From Rhizobium sp. TH2 (GTDB lineage: Bacteria > Pseudomonadota > Alphaproteobacteria > Rhizobiales > Rhizobiaceae): a stretch of 64,000 nucleotides of DNA. Shown here one piece after another: positions 34,094 through 43,285 of this stretch (within the stretch, counting starts at the first letter, position 1; each line of letters starts with the position of its first letter). Position numbers and translations under genes: made by a program. The notes under the pieces were generated by a model that saw only the letters and a program-made list of their open reading frames with translations, did not search any database and was not told the DNA's origin. The DNA is taken from positions 2,914,001 through 2,978,000 of the forward strand of contig NZ_CP062231.1 in the NCBI RefSeq assembly GCF_024707525.1, given 5' to 3'.

Positions 34094-36748
34094 ATGGCGG
34101 AGGTCAAGACCGCCTGCCCCTATTGCGGCGTCGGATGCGGTATCATCGCCGCGACGGATGACGCGGGCATGGTCTCGGTCCGGGGTGATCCGGATCATCC
34201 AGCCAATCTGGGCCGGCTCTGCTCGAAGGGCTCGGCGCTCGCCGAAACCATCGATATGGACGGTCGGCTGCTGCATCCGGAGATATCCGGCGAGCGGACC
34301 GACTGGAATACGGCACTTGACCTCGTCGCCTCAAAATTCTCGGACGCGATCCGCGATCACGGTCCCGACTCCGTCGCCTTCTATGTATCGGGACAGTTGC
34401 TCACCGAGGATTATTACGTCGCCAACAAGCTGATGAAGGGCTTCATCGGCTCGGCAAACATCGACACCAATTCGCGGCTCTGCATGTCGTCCTCCGTCGC
34501 CGGCCATCGCCGCGCCTTCGGATCGGACACCGTGCCCGGCACCTACGAAGATCTCGAACTTGCCGATCTCGTGATCCTCACTGGCTCGAACATGGCTTGG
34601 TGCCATCCGGTGCTCTACCAGCGGCTCGCTGCGGCCAAATCCGTGCGACCAGGCCTGAAAGTAGTGGTCATCGATCCTCGCCGGACGATGACATCCGACA
34701 TCGCCGACCTGCATCTGGCGATCAGACCGGATGGCGACGTCGCACTGTTCATGGGTCTGCTCGCCCATCTCGCCAAGACGCCGGCGATCGACGAAAACTT
34801 CGTCGCCGAACATACGACCGGCTTCGGCGAAGCATTCGCGACGGCGGCGAGCCTTTCCTTCGAAGAATTGATGGATCGCACCGGGCTGCCGGCCATGCAT
34901 CTGCGCCGCTTCTTCCAGATGTTCGAGGCCACCGAACGCGTCGTCACCTGCTACAGCCAGGGTGTCAACCAATCCTCGTCGGGCACCGACAAGGTCAATG
35001 CGATCATCAACTGTCATCTCGCCACCGGCCGCATCGGCCGGCCCGGCATGGGCCCGTTCTCGCTGACCGGCCAACCCAACGCGATGGGCGGCCGCGAGGT
35101 CGGCGGCCTCGCGAACATGCTCGCGGCGCATATGGTGATCGAGAATGCCGACGACCGCGACCGGGTCCAGCGCTTCTGGCAGTCGCCGGCCATTGCTGAA
35201 AGGCCGGGTCTCAAGGCCGTGGACATGTTCAAGGCCGTCACCGACGGACGCATCAAGGCACTCTGGATCATGGCGACCAATCCGGTCGTATCGATGCCCG
35301 ACGCGGACGTGGTCGAAGCCGCCATCAAGGCCTGTCCGTTCGTCGTCGTCTCCGACATCCTCAAGGCCACCGACACCGCCCGGCACGCCGACGTCCTGCT
35401 GCCCTCGCTCGGCTGGGGCGAGAAGGACGGCACGGTCACCAATTCCGAGCGGCGGATATCCCGCCAGAGACGTTTTCTGGACTTGCCGGAGGAGGCAAGG
35501 CCGGACTGGTGGCAGATGGCCGAGGTCGGGCAGCGCATGGGATATGCGGCCGCCTTCGACTACCGGTCATCTGCCGACATATTTGCCGAGCATGCCGCGC
35601 TCTCGGCCTTCGAGAACGAAGGCACCCGCGATTTCGACATCGGGGCCTATGCCGCGATCGAGGAGGGCGCTTACGACAGGCTTTCGCCGTTCCAGTGGCC
35701 GCAGCCAAGCGGATCGCAACCAATGGCGAGCCGCTTCTTCGCCGACGGCCGCTTTTACCACCCAGACGGCAAGGCGCGTTTCATCGCGGCCGACCTGCCG
35801 GAAACCGATCGAACGAGCGCGGACTATCCCCTCACCCTCAATACGGGCCGCATCCGCGACCAGTGGCACACCATGACAAGAACCGGCCGCAGCGCTCGGC
35901 TGTCGGCGCATATCGCCGAACCCTTCGCCGAAATCCATCCTCAGGACGCCGCGGAACTCGGGATCAAAAGCGCGTCGCTTGTCGAGATCAACAGCCCGCA
36001 CGGCAGCGCAATCGTGCGCGCGCTGATCACGGAACGCCAGATGCGCGGCAATATCTTCGCGCCGATGCACTGGAACGACCAGTTCGCCGCCAAGGCGCGC
36101 ATCGATGCACTGGTGCCCGGCATCACCGATCCATTCTCCGGCCAGCCCGCCTCCAAGAACGTCGCCGTGTCGGCAAACCCCCTCGCCGCTGCCTATTATG
36201 GCTTTGCGGTCTCGACGACTTGCCCCGACCCGGCCCATGCCTCCTATTGGGCGCGAGCCAAGGCGGATGGCGGGTGGCGTGTCGAACTTGCTTTCGATCA
36301 GATCATCGAGGACTGGACCTCGTGGAGCCGGACAGCCTTTGCCCTGCCTTCAAATATCGAGCCAATTGGCTATTCGGATCAGCAGACTGGTGACATCCGG
36401 ATCGCCTTCTTCGATGGGGACCGGTTGCTGGCGGCACTCTTTCTTGCTCGATCGCCGGTCGCGGTCGCACGCAACTGGGCCGTCGCGCAACTCACCGAAC
36501 GGCATGCCGATCTCAGGACGCGCTTCGCGCTCGTGGCCGGCCGCCCCGGCGCCGGCAGGCCCGACCCGGGCGCTACCGTCTGCTCGTGCAATTCGATCGG
36601 CATCAATCAGATCATCGCGGCGATCCGTGGCGGCTGCTCGACCGTCGAAGCCGTCGGCAAGCAGACCAGCGCCGGCACCAATTGCGGCTCGTGCCGCGGC
36701 GAAATCAGGGGGATCATCGATGGATGTCTTGCGGCCGCAGCGGAATAG
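34094..36748 (+). CDS. nasA: Assimilatory nitrate reductase, molybdenum subunit
   Basis: An 884-residue bis-MGD molybdoenzyme. The N-terminal [4Fe-4S] motif is CPYCGVGCG with a fourth Cys in GRLCSKGSA. The Mo-ligand region has NSRLCMSSSVAG with Cys ligand. The central and C-terminal domains have SGTDKVNAIINCHL and NTGRIRDQWHTMTRTG. The last 60 residues add a BFD-type [2Fe-2S] domain (VCSCNSIG and NCGSC), as in Klebsiella-type NasA that takes electrons from a flavoprotein. No separate NasC-like electron donor is in the window. It reduces nitrate to nitrite for NirBD. It overlaps cysG by 29 nt. Confidence 0.95.
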   Translation: MAEVKTACPYCGVGCGIIAATDDAGMVSVRGDPDHPANLGRLCSKGSALAETIDMDGRLLHPEISGERTDWNTALDLVASKFSDAIRDHGPDSVAFYVSGQLLTEDYYVANKLMKGFIGSANIDTNSRLCMSSSVAGHRRAFGSDTVPGTYEDLELADLVILTGSNMAWCHPVLYQRLAAAKSVRPGLKVVVIDPRRTMTSDIADLHLAIRPDGDVALFMGLLAHLAKTPAIDENFVAEHTTGFGEAFATAASLSFEELMDRTGLPAMHLRRFFQMFEATERVVTCYSQGVNQSSSGTDKVNAIINCHLATGRIGRPGMGPFSLTGQPNAMGGREVGGLANMLAAHMVIENADDRDRVQRFWQSPAIAERPGLKAVDMFKAVTDGRIKALWIMATNPVVSMPDADVVEAAIKACPFVVVSDILKATDTARHADVLLPSLGWGEKDGTVTNSERRISRQRRFLDLPEEARPDWWQMAEVGQRMGYAAAFDYRSSADIFAEHAALSAFENEGTRDFDIGAYAAIEEGAYDRLSPFQWPQPSGSQPMASRFFADGRFYHPDGKARFIAADLPETDRTSADYPLTLNTGRIRDQWHTMTRTGRSARLSAHIAEPFAEIHPQDAAELGIKSASLVEINSPHGSAIVRALITERQMRGNIFAPMHWNDQFAAKARIDALVPGITDPFSGQPASKNVAVSANPLAAAYYGFAVSTTCPDPAHASYWARAKADGGWRVELAFDQIIEDWTSWSRTAFALPSNIEPIGYSDQQTGDIRIAFFDGDRLLAALFLARSPVAVARNWAVAQLTERHADLRTRFALVAGRPGAGRPDPGATVCSCNSIGINQIIAAIRGGCSTVEAVGKQTSAGTNCGSCRGEIRGIIDGCLAAAAE

Positions 36749-37811
36749 ACGTGGGTCGAGCATCGGCGCGCTGGCCACGCTACCCGTCTTCTTCGACCTC
36801 AAGAACAAGCCGGTACTCATCGCCGGCGGCGGCGAAGGTGCCGCCTGGAAAGCCGAGCTTCTGGCCGCATGCGGCGCCGAAGTGCACCTGTTTGCGCTTG
36901 TCGCTGAGCTATCCCCGGCTTTTCGCGATCTTCTCGGTCAACCGCGTTTCGTCCACCACGACTGCCACTGGGAAGGCGCCTATTTCAAGCATTTCGCTCT
37001 GGTGGTCGGCGAATGCGAACCGCATGAGGCCAAGGCCTTCCACGACCGCGCGCGTGAGGCCGGGGTGCCGGTCAATGTCATAGACCAGCCGGAATTCTGC
37101 CAGTTCAAGTTCGGCAGCATCGTCAACCGCTCGCCCCTTGTGATCGGCATCTCGACCGACGGCGCGGCCCCTATTCTGGCGCAGGCGGTTCGCCGCCGCA
37201 TCGAGGCGGTACTGCCCCGGACGCTCAGCGCTTGGGCGGGGCTCGCCCGCGATATCCGCGATCGCGTCTCGGCAATGCTCGAGACATCAGCGCAACGGCG
37301 GACGTTCTGGGAAAGGTTCGTGGATCGCGCCTTCGGAGAACGGACGCCCGGCGCCCAGGAGGTGTCGGAACTGGCATTCGAGGCACGCCAGATCGCGACC
37401 GCCGGAACGCCTCGTGCGACTTCCGTCGCGTTCGTCGATGCCGGCCACGACGATCCCGAACTAATGACGCTGAAGGCTATGCGCGCGCTTCAGTCGGCGG
37501 ATGTCATCGTGTTCGACGGCAGCGTCCCCAACGCAGTCCTCGAGCTTGGCCGCCGCGAAGCCAAGCGCATGGAAGCGCCCGCCGACCTCTCGCAATTCGC
37601 GGGAAAACGCGTGGTGCGGCTGCATGACGGCCCTATCGCAGCCCATCGTCAGGTTGCCCGGGAACTTGCCGTGCTTGCCAGGAACGGCATCGAAGCCACT
37701 GTGCTGCCCTCCGTCGCCCGGATTGACCCGGTCGCGACCGATCGCCGGTTCCATCTCGCTGCGGCCGGATCGCGCGATCTCAACCAATTGCAGCATCGCG
37801 GTCACGCCTGA
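36720..37811 (+). CDS. cysG: Sirohaem synthase with shortened, degenerate methyltransferase domain
   Basis: A 363-residue protein. Residues about 18-160 form the precorrin-2 dehydrogenase/ferrochelatase part (PVLIAGGGEGAAWKAELL, then VPVNVIDQPEFCQF). The dimerisation region follows. The C-terminal 135 residues look like the beginning of a uroporphyrinogen-III methyltransferase domain (DDPELMTLKAMRALQSADVIVFD) but stop where the domain normally has about 120 more residues. The Gly-rich SAM loop VGAGPGDPE appears as VDAGHDDPE. The domain is thus probably inactive, leaving only oxidation and iron insertion. It serves NirB by making sirohaem. The start overlaps nasA; no frameshifted remainder is visible after the stop. 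Confidence 0.88.
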   Translation: MDVLRPQRNRRGSSIGALATLPVFFDLKNKPVLIAGGGEGAAWKAELLAACGAEVHLFALVAELSPAFRDLLGQPRFVHHDCHWEGAYFKHFALVVGECEPHEAKAFHDRAREAGVPVNVIDQPEFCQFKFGSIVNRSPLVIGISTDGAAPILAQAVRRRIEAVLPRTLSAWAGLARDIRDRVSAMLETSAQRRTFWERFVDRAFGERTPGAQEVSELAFEARQIATAGTPRATSVAFVDAGHDDPELMTLKAMRALQSADVIVFDGSVPNAVLELGRREAKRMEAPADLSQFAGKRVVRLHDGPIAAHRQVARELAVLARNGIEATVLPSVARIDPVATDRRFHLAAAGSRDLNQLQHRGHA

Positions 37812-37935
37812 CTGGCTGCGTCAAAGCGCGCCGTCCTTCCATCCACTGGAACAAACGCCTATATCAGCGATTATGCGCATAGTGGGGTCGATGCTATGAT
37901 CCGCCTCGTCCTCGTGTGTTTTCGTTGGAGTTTTC

Positions 37936-38835
37936 ATGGCAAAATCAGGGATAGACCGTCGGACATTTCTTTGCGGTATCGGCAGTGTTGCTGTGGCAGG
38001 TCTCGCCGGCTGTTCGTCGACGGCAAATGAAACCGTACGGGAGGAAGTACGCAGCGAAACAGTTAGGGTGAGCCAGGCCAACGGGGCGCTGCTTTATGCG
38101 GCCAAGGCCGATGAACAGTTCCCTCTGCCCGCCATCCCCTATCAGAAGATTGATCCGCGCTTCTATCGCCAGATGGTGTCCGACCCGACCGGCGAGGCGC
38201 CCGGAACACTCGTGGTCGATGTCGGAAGCCATTACCTCTATTTCACCTATCCAAATGGCCAGGCCATGCGTTACGGTGTCGGTCTGGGTCGCGCGGGCTT
38301 TGCCTGGGCCGGGCGCGGCAAGATCCAGTACAAGCGACAATGGCCGAAATGGACGCCGCCGGACGATATGATCGCCCGCCAGCCGGAGCTTGCCAAATAC
38401 AGCGCCGACAATGGCGGCATGCCGCCGGGGATCGAAAACCCGCTCGGTGCCCGCGCGCTCTATATTTTCCAGGGCAAGGAAGACACGCTCTACCGCATTC
38501 ACGGCTCGCCGGAATGGTGGACGATCGGCAAATCCGTCTCGTCAGGCTGCGTGCGCATGATCAACCAGGACGTTGCAGACCTTTATGGCAGGGTGCCCGA
38601 CGGGACAGCGGTCGTCGTGACCAACCTCAGCAATCCCGGCGTCGAGATTGCCGACAATGTCCGCGAGCAGGAAATCTACGAACCCGTACGCGGTTATGAC
38701 GACATTTATGGTGACGAACCCCGACGGCCGGCCAATGCCGATCGGGAAGTGTATCGCCGCCGTCGGGTGTACCGCGACCCCGACGTCTATGACGACCCGG
38801 TTTACGACGATCCCTATTACGTTCCCGGTTACTGA
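37936..38835 (+). CDS. L,D-transpeptidase (YkuD) lipoprotein
   Basis: A 299-residue envelope protein. The N-terminus has both a twin-arginine-like pair (DRRTFLCG) and a lipobox (LAGC), so it is probably lipid-anchored. The YkuD catalytic motif is HGSPEWWTIGKSVSSGCVRM (His, then Ser-x-Gly-Cys-x-Arg). Such enzymes form 3-3 peptidoglycan cross-links or attach proteins to the wall. The last 65 residues are rich in Tyr, Asp and Arg (repeats such as DVYDDP, VYDDPYY), an unusual charged tail that may bind a partner. It stands alone; its last 7 bp overlap the convergent hyuB gene. Confidence 0.88.
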   Translation: MAKSGIDRRTFLCGIGSVAVAGLAGCSSTANETVREEVRSETVRVSQANGALLYAAKADEQFPLPAIPYQKIDPRFYRQMVSDPTGEAPGTLVVDVGSHYLYFTYPNGQAMRYGVGLGRAGFAWAGRGKIQYKRQWPKWTPPDDMIARQPELAKYSADNGGMPPGIENPLGARALYIFQGKEDTLYRIHGSPEWWTIGKSVSSGCVRMINQDVADLYGRVPDGTAVVVTNLSNPGVEIADNVREQEIYEPVRGYDDIYGDEPRRPANADREVYRRRRVYRDPDVYDDPVYDDPYYVPGY

Positions 38836-40565
38836 CCGCGTGCCGCCTTCGTGGCCGGCATGTCAGCCGTGAAATCACTCGAGATCACCACGCCGAAAAG
38901 CGCGCGAGCCTCATCCGGCGTGTAGCGCCCAAGCCGCACGTCCTCGGCCACGGCAGCCGGATCTCGAGTCAGCGGATCGCCATACCCGCCGCCGCCCGGC
39001 GTGCCCACCCGCACCCGGTCGCCGGGCTTGAGCGGAATATCCTGCGCCTTCGAAAGATGCTCCGGCACCATTTCCTTGCCGCTCTGGGTGACCAGAACTG
39101 AGTTCGGCCGGCCGTCCTTGCCGCCAAGCACGCCGGGCGGTCCGAAACGGCCATGATCCATGACAAAGCTCGCCGTCGCCTCGCCGCGCCTCAGTTCGAT
39201 CTCGTAATCCAGTCCGAAACCACCACGATGGTGCCCAGCGCCGCCCGAACCTTCGCGCAACGCATAGCGATGATAGAGAACCGGGAATTGCTGCTCCATG
39301 ATCTCGACCGGCGGCGCCTTGGAAATGCCGATCGTCGAGCAGCCGTTGGCGAGCCCGTCATGATCGGCATTGCCGCCGTAACCACCACCGGAGATCTGGT
39401 ACATGACGAAGCCGCGGTTGCGCTCCGGATCATGGCCGCCGAGCGCGAAATTGCCGGAACTTCCGGCCGGTGCCGCCGTCACGCGATCGGGCAGAGCCTC
39501 GACAAGCGCCAGGAACACGGCTTCGGCAATGCGCTGGCTGACCTCCGCCGCACAGCCGGAGACCGGGCGCGGATATTGCGCATCGAGGAACGTGCCCTCC
39601 GGTGTCTTCACCCTGAGCGGCTCGAAGGCACCGGCGCTGATCGGCACGTCGGGAAATATGTGTCGCATGCCGAGATAGACCGCCGACAGCGTGGTCGCCA
39701 GTACGGAATTCATCGGCCCGGCACACGGCTTTGACGAGCCGGTGAAATCGAAATCGAGAATGCCATCCTTGGCCGTGATCGCCAGCCGGATTTCCAGCGG
39801 CTCGTTGACCACGCCGTCGCTATCGACATAGGCGACGGACCGGTAGACGCCATCGGGGATCAGCCGGCAATTGGCGCGCATCTGATCCGATGCCCGTTTG
39901 CGCAATTCCTCGATCGCCTCAGTCACCGTGTCGTCGCCGTAGCGATCGAGAATGCGCGCGAGACGTTTTTCACCCACCAGCAGCGCCGCGGCCTGAGCCT
40001 TGACGTCGCCGATGCGCTGATCCGCCACCCGGATATTCGAGCAGATAATCGCGTAGATCTCAGTATCGAGCACGCCCTGCTTGAACAACCGCACCGGCGG
40101 CAGGCGCAGGCCTTCCTGTTCCACCGAGGTTGCGGAGGCCGAAAACCCGCCGGGCACCGCGCCGCCCGTATCCGGCCAGTGGCCAGTATTGGACAGCCAG
40201 CAGAAGATTTCGCCATTGCGGTAGACGGGCATGGCGAAGCGCACGTCCATCAGATGCGTACCGCCGAGATAGGGATCGTTGACGATATAGATATCGCCCG
40301 GCTTCGGGGCGATCGCCTTGCCAGACGCGATCATCTCGATCAGCACGCGCGTCGAATATTGCATCGTGCCGACGAAGACCGGCAGGCCGGCCGCGCCCTG
40401 GGCAATGAGCGCGCCATCGATCGCCGAATAGATGCCATCGGAACGGTCGTTGGCCTCGGCGATAACGGGCGAAAACGCCGCACGAGAGAAGCTGAGGTCC
40501 ATCTCGTCGCAGACCTGCTGCAGGCCAGACTGGATGACCGAGAGCGTGATCGGATCGATGCTCAT
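38829..40565 (-). CDS. hyuB: Hydantoinase B / 5-oxoprolinase, beta-type subunit
   Basis: A 578-residue HyuB-family protein, with AFSPVIAEANDRSDGIYSA, YIVNDPYLGGTHLMDV and GHWPDTGG near the N-terminus and GGGGYGDPLTRDP near the end. With HyuA it forms an ATP-dependent lactam/hydantoin hydrolase that opens five- or six-membered cyclic amides; acetophenone carboxylase relatives also exist. It overlaps hyuA by 4 nt (ATGA). In this locus the obvious candidate is a cyclic amide made by ring reduction of a hydroxypyridine (inference). Confidence 0.88.
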   Translation of the reverse strand: MSIDPITLSVIQSGLQQVCDEMDLSFSRAAFSPVIAEANDRSDGIYSAIDGALIAQGAAGLPVFVGTMQYSTRVLIEMIASGKAIAPKPGDIYIVNDPYLGGTHLMDVRFAMPVYRNGEIFCWLSNTGHWPDTGGAVPGGFSASATSVEQEGLRLPPVRLFKQGVLDTEIYAIICSNIRVADQRIGDVKAQAAALLVGEKRLARILDRYGDDTVTEAIEELRKRASDQMRANCRLIPDGVYRSVAYVDSDGVVNEPLEIRLAITAKDGILDFDFTGSSKPCAGPMNSVLATTLSAVYLGMRHIFPDVPISAGAFEPLRVKTPEGTFLDAQYPRPVSGCAAEVSQRIAEAVFLALVEALPDRVTAAPAGSSGNFALGGHDPERNRGFVMYQISGGGYGGNADHDGLANGCSTIGISKAPPVEIMEQQFPVLYHRYALREGSGGAGHHRGGFGLDYEIELRRGEATASFVMDHGRFGPPGVLGGKDGRPNSVLVTQSGKEMVPEHLSKAQDIPLKPGDRVRVGTPGGGGYGDPLTRDPAAVAEDVRLGRYTPDEARALFGVVISSDFTADMPATKAARGQ

Positions 40566-42634
40566 GCCACAGCTCCCAGCGTGATGATGATGTTGCCGTC
40601 ACGATCCTGTACGGCGTGATCACCCGGTTCGATGATGATGGTCGTGTCCATTTGCTCCACGATTGCAGGGCCAGATATTTCCGCGTCGGCCGGCAGGTGG
40701 TCACGCCAGTAGACCGGGGTTTCGACCCATTTGCCGAACCATACGTCGCGCGATCCGGTCTTTGCCTCGGCCAGATTCGCCTTGCGGCCCGCCGGATCGA
40801 TCAGCATCGAAAGATCGATCTCGGCGCGGCGACCGATAACCGAGGTGTTGACGTTGACGAGATTGGCGCGGATTTCGTTGAGTTCGACATGGAAGCGGTT
40901 GAAATAGGCTTCCTCGAAGCGAGACTGCAATTCGGCGAGCGTTGGCGCGGGTCCCGGCAGCGGCACGCGCAAGAGATGGGTCTGGCCGATGAACTGCATA
41001 TCGACCGAACAGATTTCGCGGATCTCGCTGATCGCCACCGCCTCCTTGCCGATCAGCCGCCTGCCCTCTTCGGATTGTTTGGCAAACAGCGCATGCACGG
41101 CATGGATATCGACGCTCGCCACCGGCCGGTTGACCGTGTTGACGAAATCATGCCGGAGGTCGGCCACCACGCAGCCCAGAGCATTGGTGATGCCCGGCCG
41201 CGATGGCGCCAGCACCTTGGGGATGCCGAGTTCACGGGCGATGGCCGAAGCGTGCAACGGCCCCGCTCCACCAAAGGCAAAGAGCGCGAAATCGCGCGGG
41301 TCCTCGCCGAGGCTGACCGACACCATCCGAACCGCATCCGACATACGGGCATTGGCGATGCGGATCACGGCATCGGCCGCTGCCGTCGCATCGAGGCCGA
41401 GCCGGTCACCAAGGTCTTTCTGGAAAATCGCTCTGATATCATCGAGCGACATGCCGCCCGGCACCGAATTCAGCCGCGCCGGGTTGAGCCGGCCGAGCAG
41501 CAGATTGGCGTCGGAAATCGTCGGCCGCGTGCCGCCACGCCCATAACAGATCGGGCCGGGAGAAGCGCCGGCGCTTTCCGGTCCCAACTGAAGCAGGCCC
41601 GCGGCCGTCACCCGCGCGATCGAACCGCCTCCCGCGCCGACAGTGCGGACGTCGACCATCGGCACATGGATCGGCATCGCATATTCGATCTCGATCTCGT
41701 TAGAGACGGCGGGCTCCGCATCACGGATCAGCGCCACATCGGTCGAAGTGCCGCCCATGTCATAGGTGATGAGGTTGGGAATGCCTGCACGACGGCCGGT
41801 GTAGGCAGCGGCCATCACGCCCGACGCGGGCCCTGACATCACCGTCTTGGCCGCCTCATTAGCCACGAAGCGTGCAGAAACCATGCCGCCATTGCCGTTC
41901 ATCACCAGCACATCGTGCTTGTAGCCACGGCTGGCAAGCTGGTCGGCCAGCCGCTCGACATAGCGCCGGAGCAACGGCTGCACCGAGGCGTTGACGGCGG
42001 CGGTCACGCCGCGCTCGAATTCCCGGCTCTCGGAGAGCAGCGCGTGGCCCATGGTGATATTGCCGTTCGGCCAGATTTCGCGGGCAATCTCGGCCGCGCG
42101 CAGTTCATGGGCGGGGTTGGCATAGGCATGCAGGAAGTGGATGACCAGCGCCTCGCAATCCACCGCGATCAGCGCATTCAGGGCCGCGCGCAAAGCGCTC
42201 TCGTCGAGCACTGTCAGCACCCGGCCCGAGGCGTCCATGCGTTCGGGGATTTCAAGCCGCAGGTCGCGTGGAATGATCGGCCGGAACTCGCCCTTCATAC
42301 CATAGGCGTTGGGTCGGGTGCGGCGGCCGAGCTCCAGCACGTCGCGAAAACCCATCGTGGTGATCAGGCCGGTCTTGCAGAGATTGCGCTCCAGCACCGC
42401 ATTGGTCGTCGTCGTCGTGCCGTGGACGATCAGGTCGAGCGAGGCGATATCCGCCTCCGCGGCATCGAGTGCATTGAGCACGCCGAAAGCCTGGTTCTCG
42501 ATCGTCGTCGGGGTCTTGGCGAGCCTCACCGTGCCATTGGCGGAGTCGAAAAGCACTAGATCGGTGAAAGTACCGCCGACATCGATACCCGCGACCTGTC
42601 GCTGTGCGGCTTTCTCTTGCGGAAATTCTGACAA
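40562..42634 (-). CDS. hyuA: Hydantoinase A / 5-oxoprolinase, ATP-binding subunit
   Basis: A 690-residue HyuA-family protein of the actin-like ATPase fold. Motifs are AGIDVGGTFTDLVLFD, VHGTTTTTNAVLERN, TYDMGGTSTDVALI and FGGAGPLHA. The subunit phosphorylates the amide oxygen using ATP before hydrolysis by HyuB (family knowledge). I placed the start at a TTG (42634) with GGGAG upstream; a TTG at 42664 would lie within the operator-like palindrome and lacks a ribosome site. A 66-bp gap with that palindrome separates it from the upstream AA_synth gene, so hyuAB may have its own promoter. Confidence 0.88.
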   Translation of the reverse strand: MSEFPQEKAAQRQVAGIDVGGTFTDLVLFDSANGTVRLAKTPTTIENQAFGVLNALDAAEADIASLDLIVHGTTTTTNAVLERNLCKTGLITTMGFRDVLELGRRTRPNAYGMKGEFRPIIPRDLRLEIPERMDASGRVLTVLDESALRAALNALIAVDCEALVIHFLHAYANPAHELRAAEIAREIWPNGNITMGHALLSESREFERGVTAAVNASVQPLLRRYVERLADQLASRGYKHDVLVMNGNGGMVSARFVANEAAKTVMSGPASGVMAAAYTGRRAGIPNLITYDMGGTSTDVALIRDAEPAVSNEIEIEYAMPIHVPMVDVRTVGAGGGSIARVTAAGLLQLGPESAGASPGPICYGRGGTRPTISDANLLLGRLNPARLNSVPGGMSLDDIRAIFQKDLGDRLGLDATAAADAVIRIANARMSDAVRMVSVSLGEDPRDFALFAFGGAGPLHASAIARELGIPKVLAPSRPGITNALGCVVADLRHDFVNTVNRPVASVDIHAVHALFAKQSEEGRRLIGKEAVAISEIREICSVDMQFIGQTHLLRVPLPGPAPTLAELQSRFEEAYFNRFHVELNEIRANLVNVNTSVIGRRAEIDLSMLIDPAGRKANLAEAKTGSRDVWFGKWVETPVYWRDHLPADAEISGPAIVEQMDTTIIIEPGDHAVQDRDGNIIITLGAVA

Positions 42635-42651
42635 GACGGCTCCCTGATTTT

Positions 42652-42670
42652 CATTCGTATACAAACGAAT
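42652..42670 (-). promoter_or_regulatory. Operator-like palindrome before hyuA
   Basis: CATTCGTATACAAACG starts at 42652. Within it ATTCGT (42653-42658) and ACGAAT (42665-42670) are perfect inverted arms around a 6-nt centre. It matches the motif found before hnr, marR, nicA and livK, and lies 18 nt from the hyuA start. Confidence 0.6.
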
Positions 42671-42700
42671 TTGTCGATCAATGTGACTGAAGTCAAGTCG

Positions 42701-43285
42701 TTAGCGAAGCCCGTCCCTGCCTTCGATTTCATTCGTCTTCAAACCACCGACCCTCGCCAGCGGGCGGCCGCTGTCGGTCACCGCAACCGCCACCATGATC
42801 TCGCCCGCGCGTGGTGAATCGTTGAGCCAGACCTCCATGCCGTCGAAATGCGAGCGCACATAGGCCGCATCCTTATGACCGAGCGGAATGTCGAGCACTT
42901 GGCCCGGACCACCGCGTTTCTTCGAGGATGGCACCAGCGCCGCACCCTTCTCGACCGCCTCGCGCAACGGCTTGCCCATCGTGGGGTGCAGGATCGCAGC
43001 CGCATGCTCGAGTTCGCCATCCTCGCCAACCATCGCGGCCTTGCCATAGCTCTCGGCTTGCGAAGGCGAAATGCCCAGCGCCTCGACACATTTCCGCCCA
43101 AGCAGTCCACCGAGTTCGGCCCCGATATCCATCAGCGGCGAGAGATCGGCGACATAGCGTCCGGCGAATGGATTGCGGATCACCGCCACGGCCGCCGCCT
43201 TGCGCGTTGGCGGCGAGACTGCCTGCCCCATCTCGCTATGGACCTCTTCGACGAAGACCGCGAGCTTGCGGATTTCCGCGTTCAC
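42701..43285 (-). CDS. AA_synth (DUF1185) family protein, copy 2
   Basis: A 194-residue soluble protein of the amino acid synthesis family, whose true activity is unknown. Conserved pieces are RKLAVFVEEVHSEMGQ, VIRNPFAGRYV, GKAAMVGEDGELEHAAAILHP and RSHFDGMEVWLND. It is paralogous to the neighbour at 43282-43866 along its whole length. The start is a GTG overlapping the neighbour's stop by 4 nt. Two adjacent, diverged copies suggest a heteromer or two successive steps. It is the last gene of the run from the hydroxynicotinate-reductase homologue. Confidence 0.82.
   Translation of the reverse strand: MNAEIRKLAVFVEEVHSEMGQAVSPPTRKAAAVAVIRNPFAGRYVADLSPLMDIGAELGGLLGRKCVEALGISPSQAESYGKAAMVGEDGELEHAAAILHPTMGKPLREAVEKGAALVPSSKKRGGPGQVLDIPLGHKDAAYVRSHFDGMEVWLNDSPRAGEIMVAVAVTDSGRPLARVGGLKTNEIEGRDGLR

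Noticed and set aside
36105..36719. Upstream extension of the cysG frame through nasA
   Set aside because: The extension is out of frame inside the well-conserved nasA C-terminus. The ATG at 36720 fits the CysG N-terminus.
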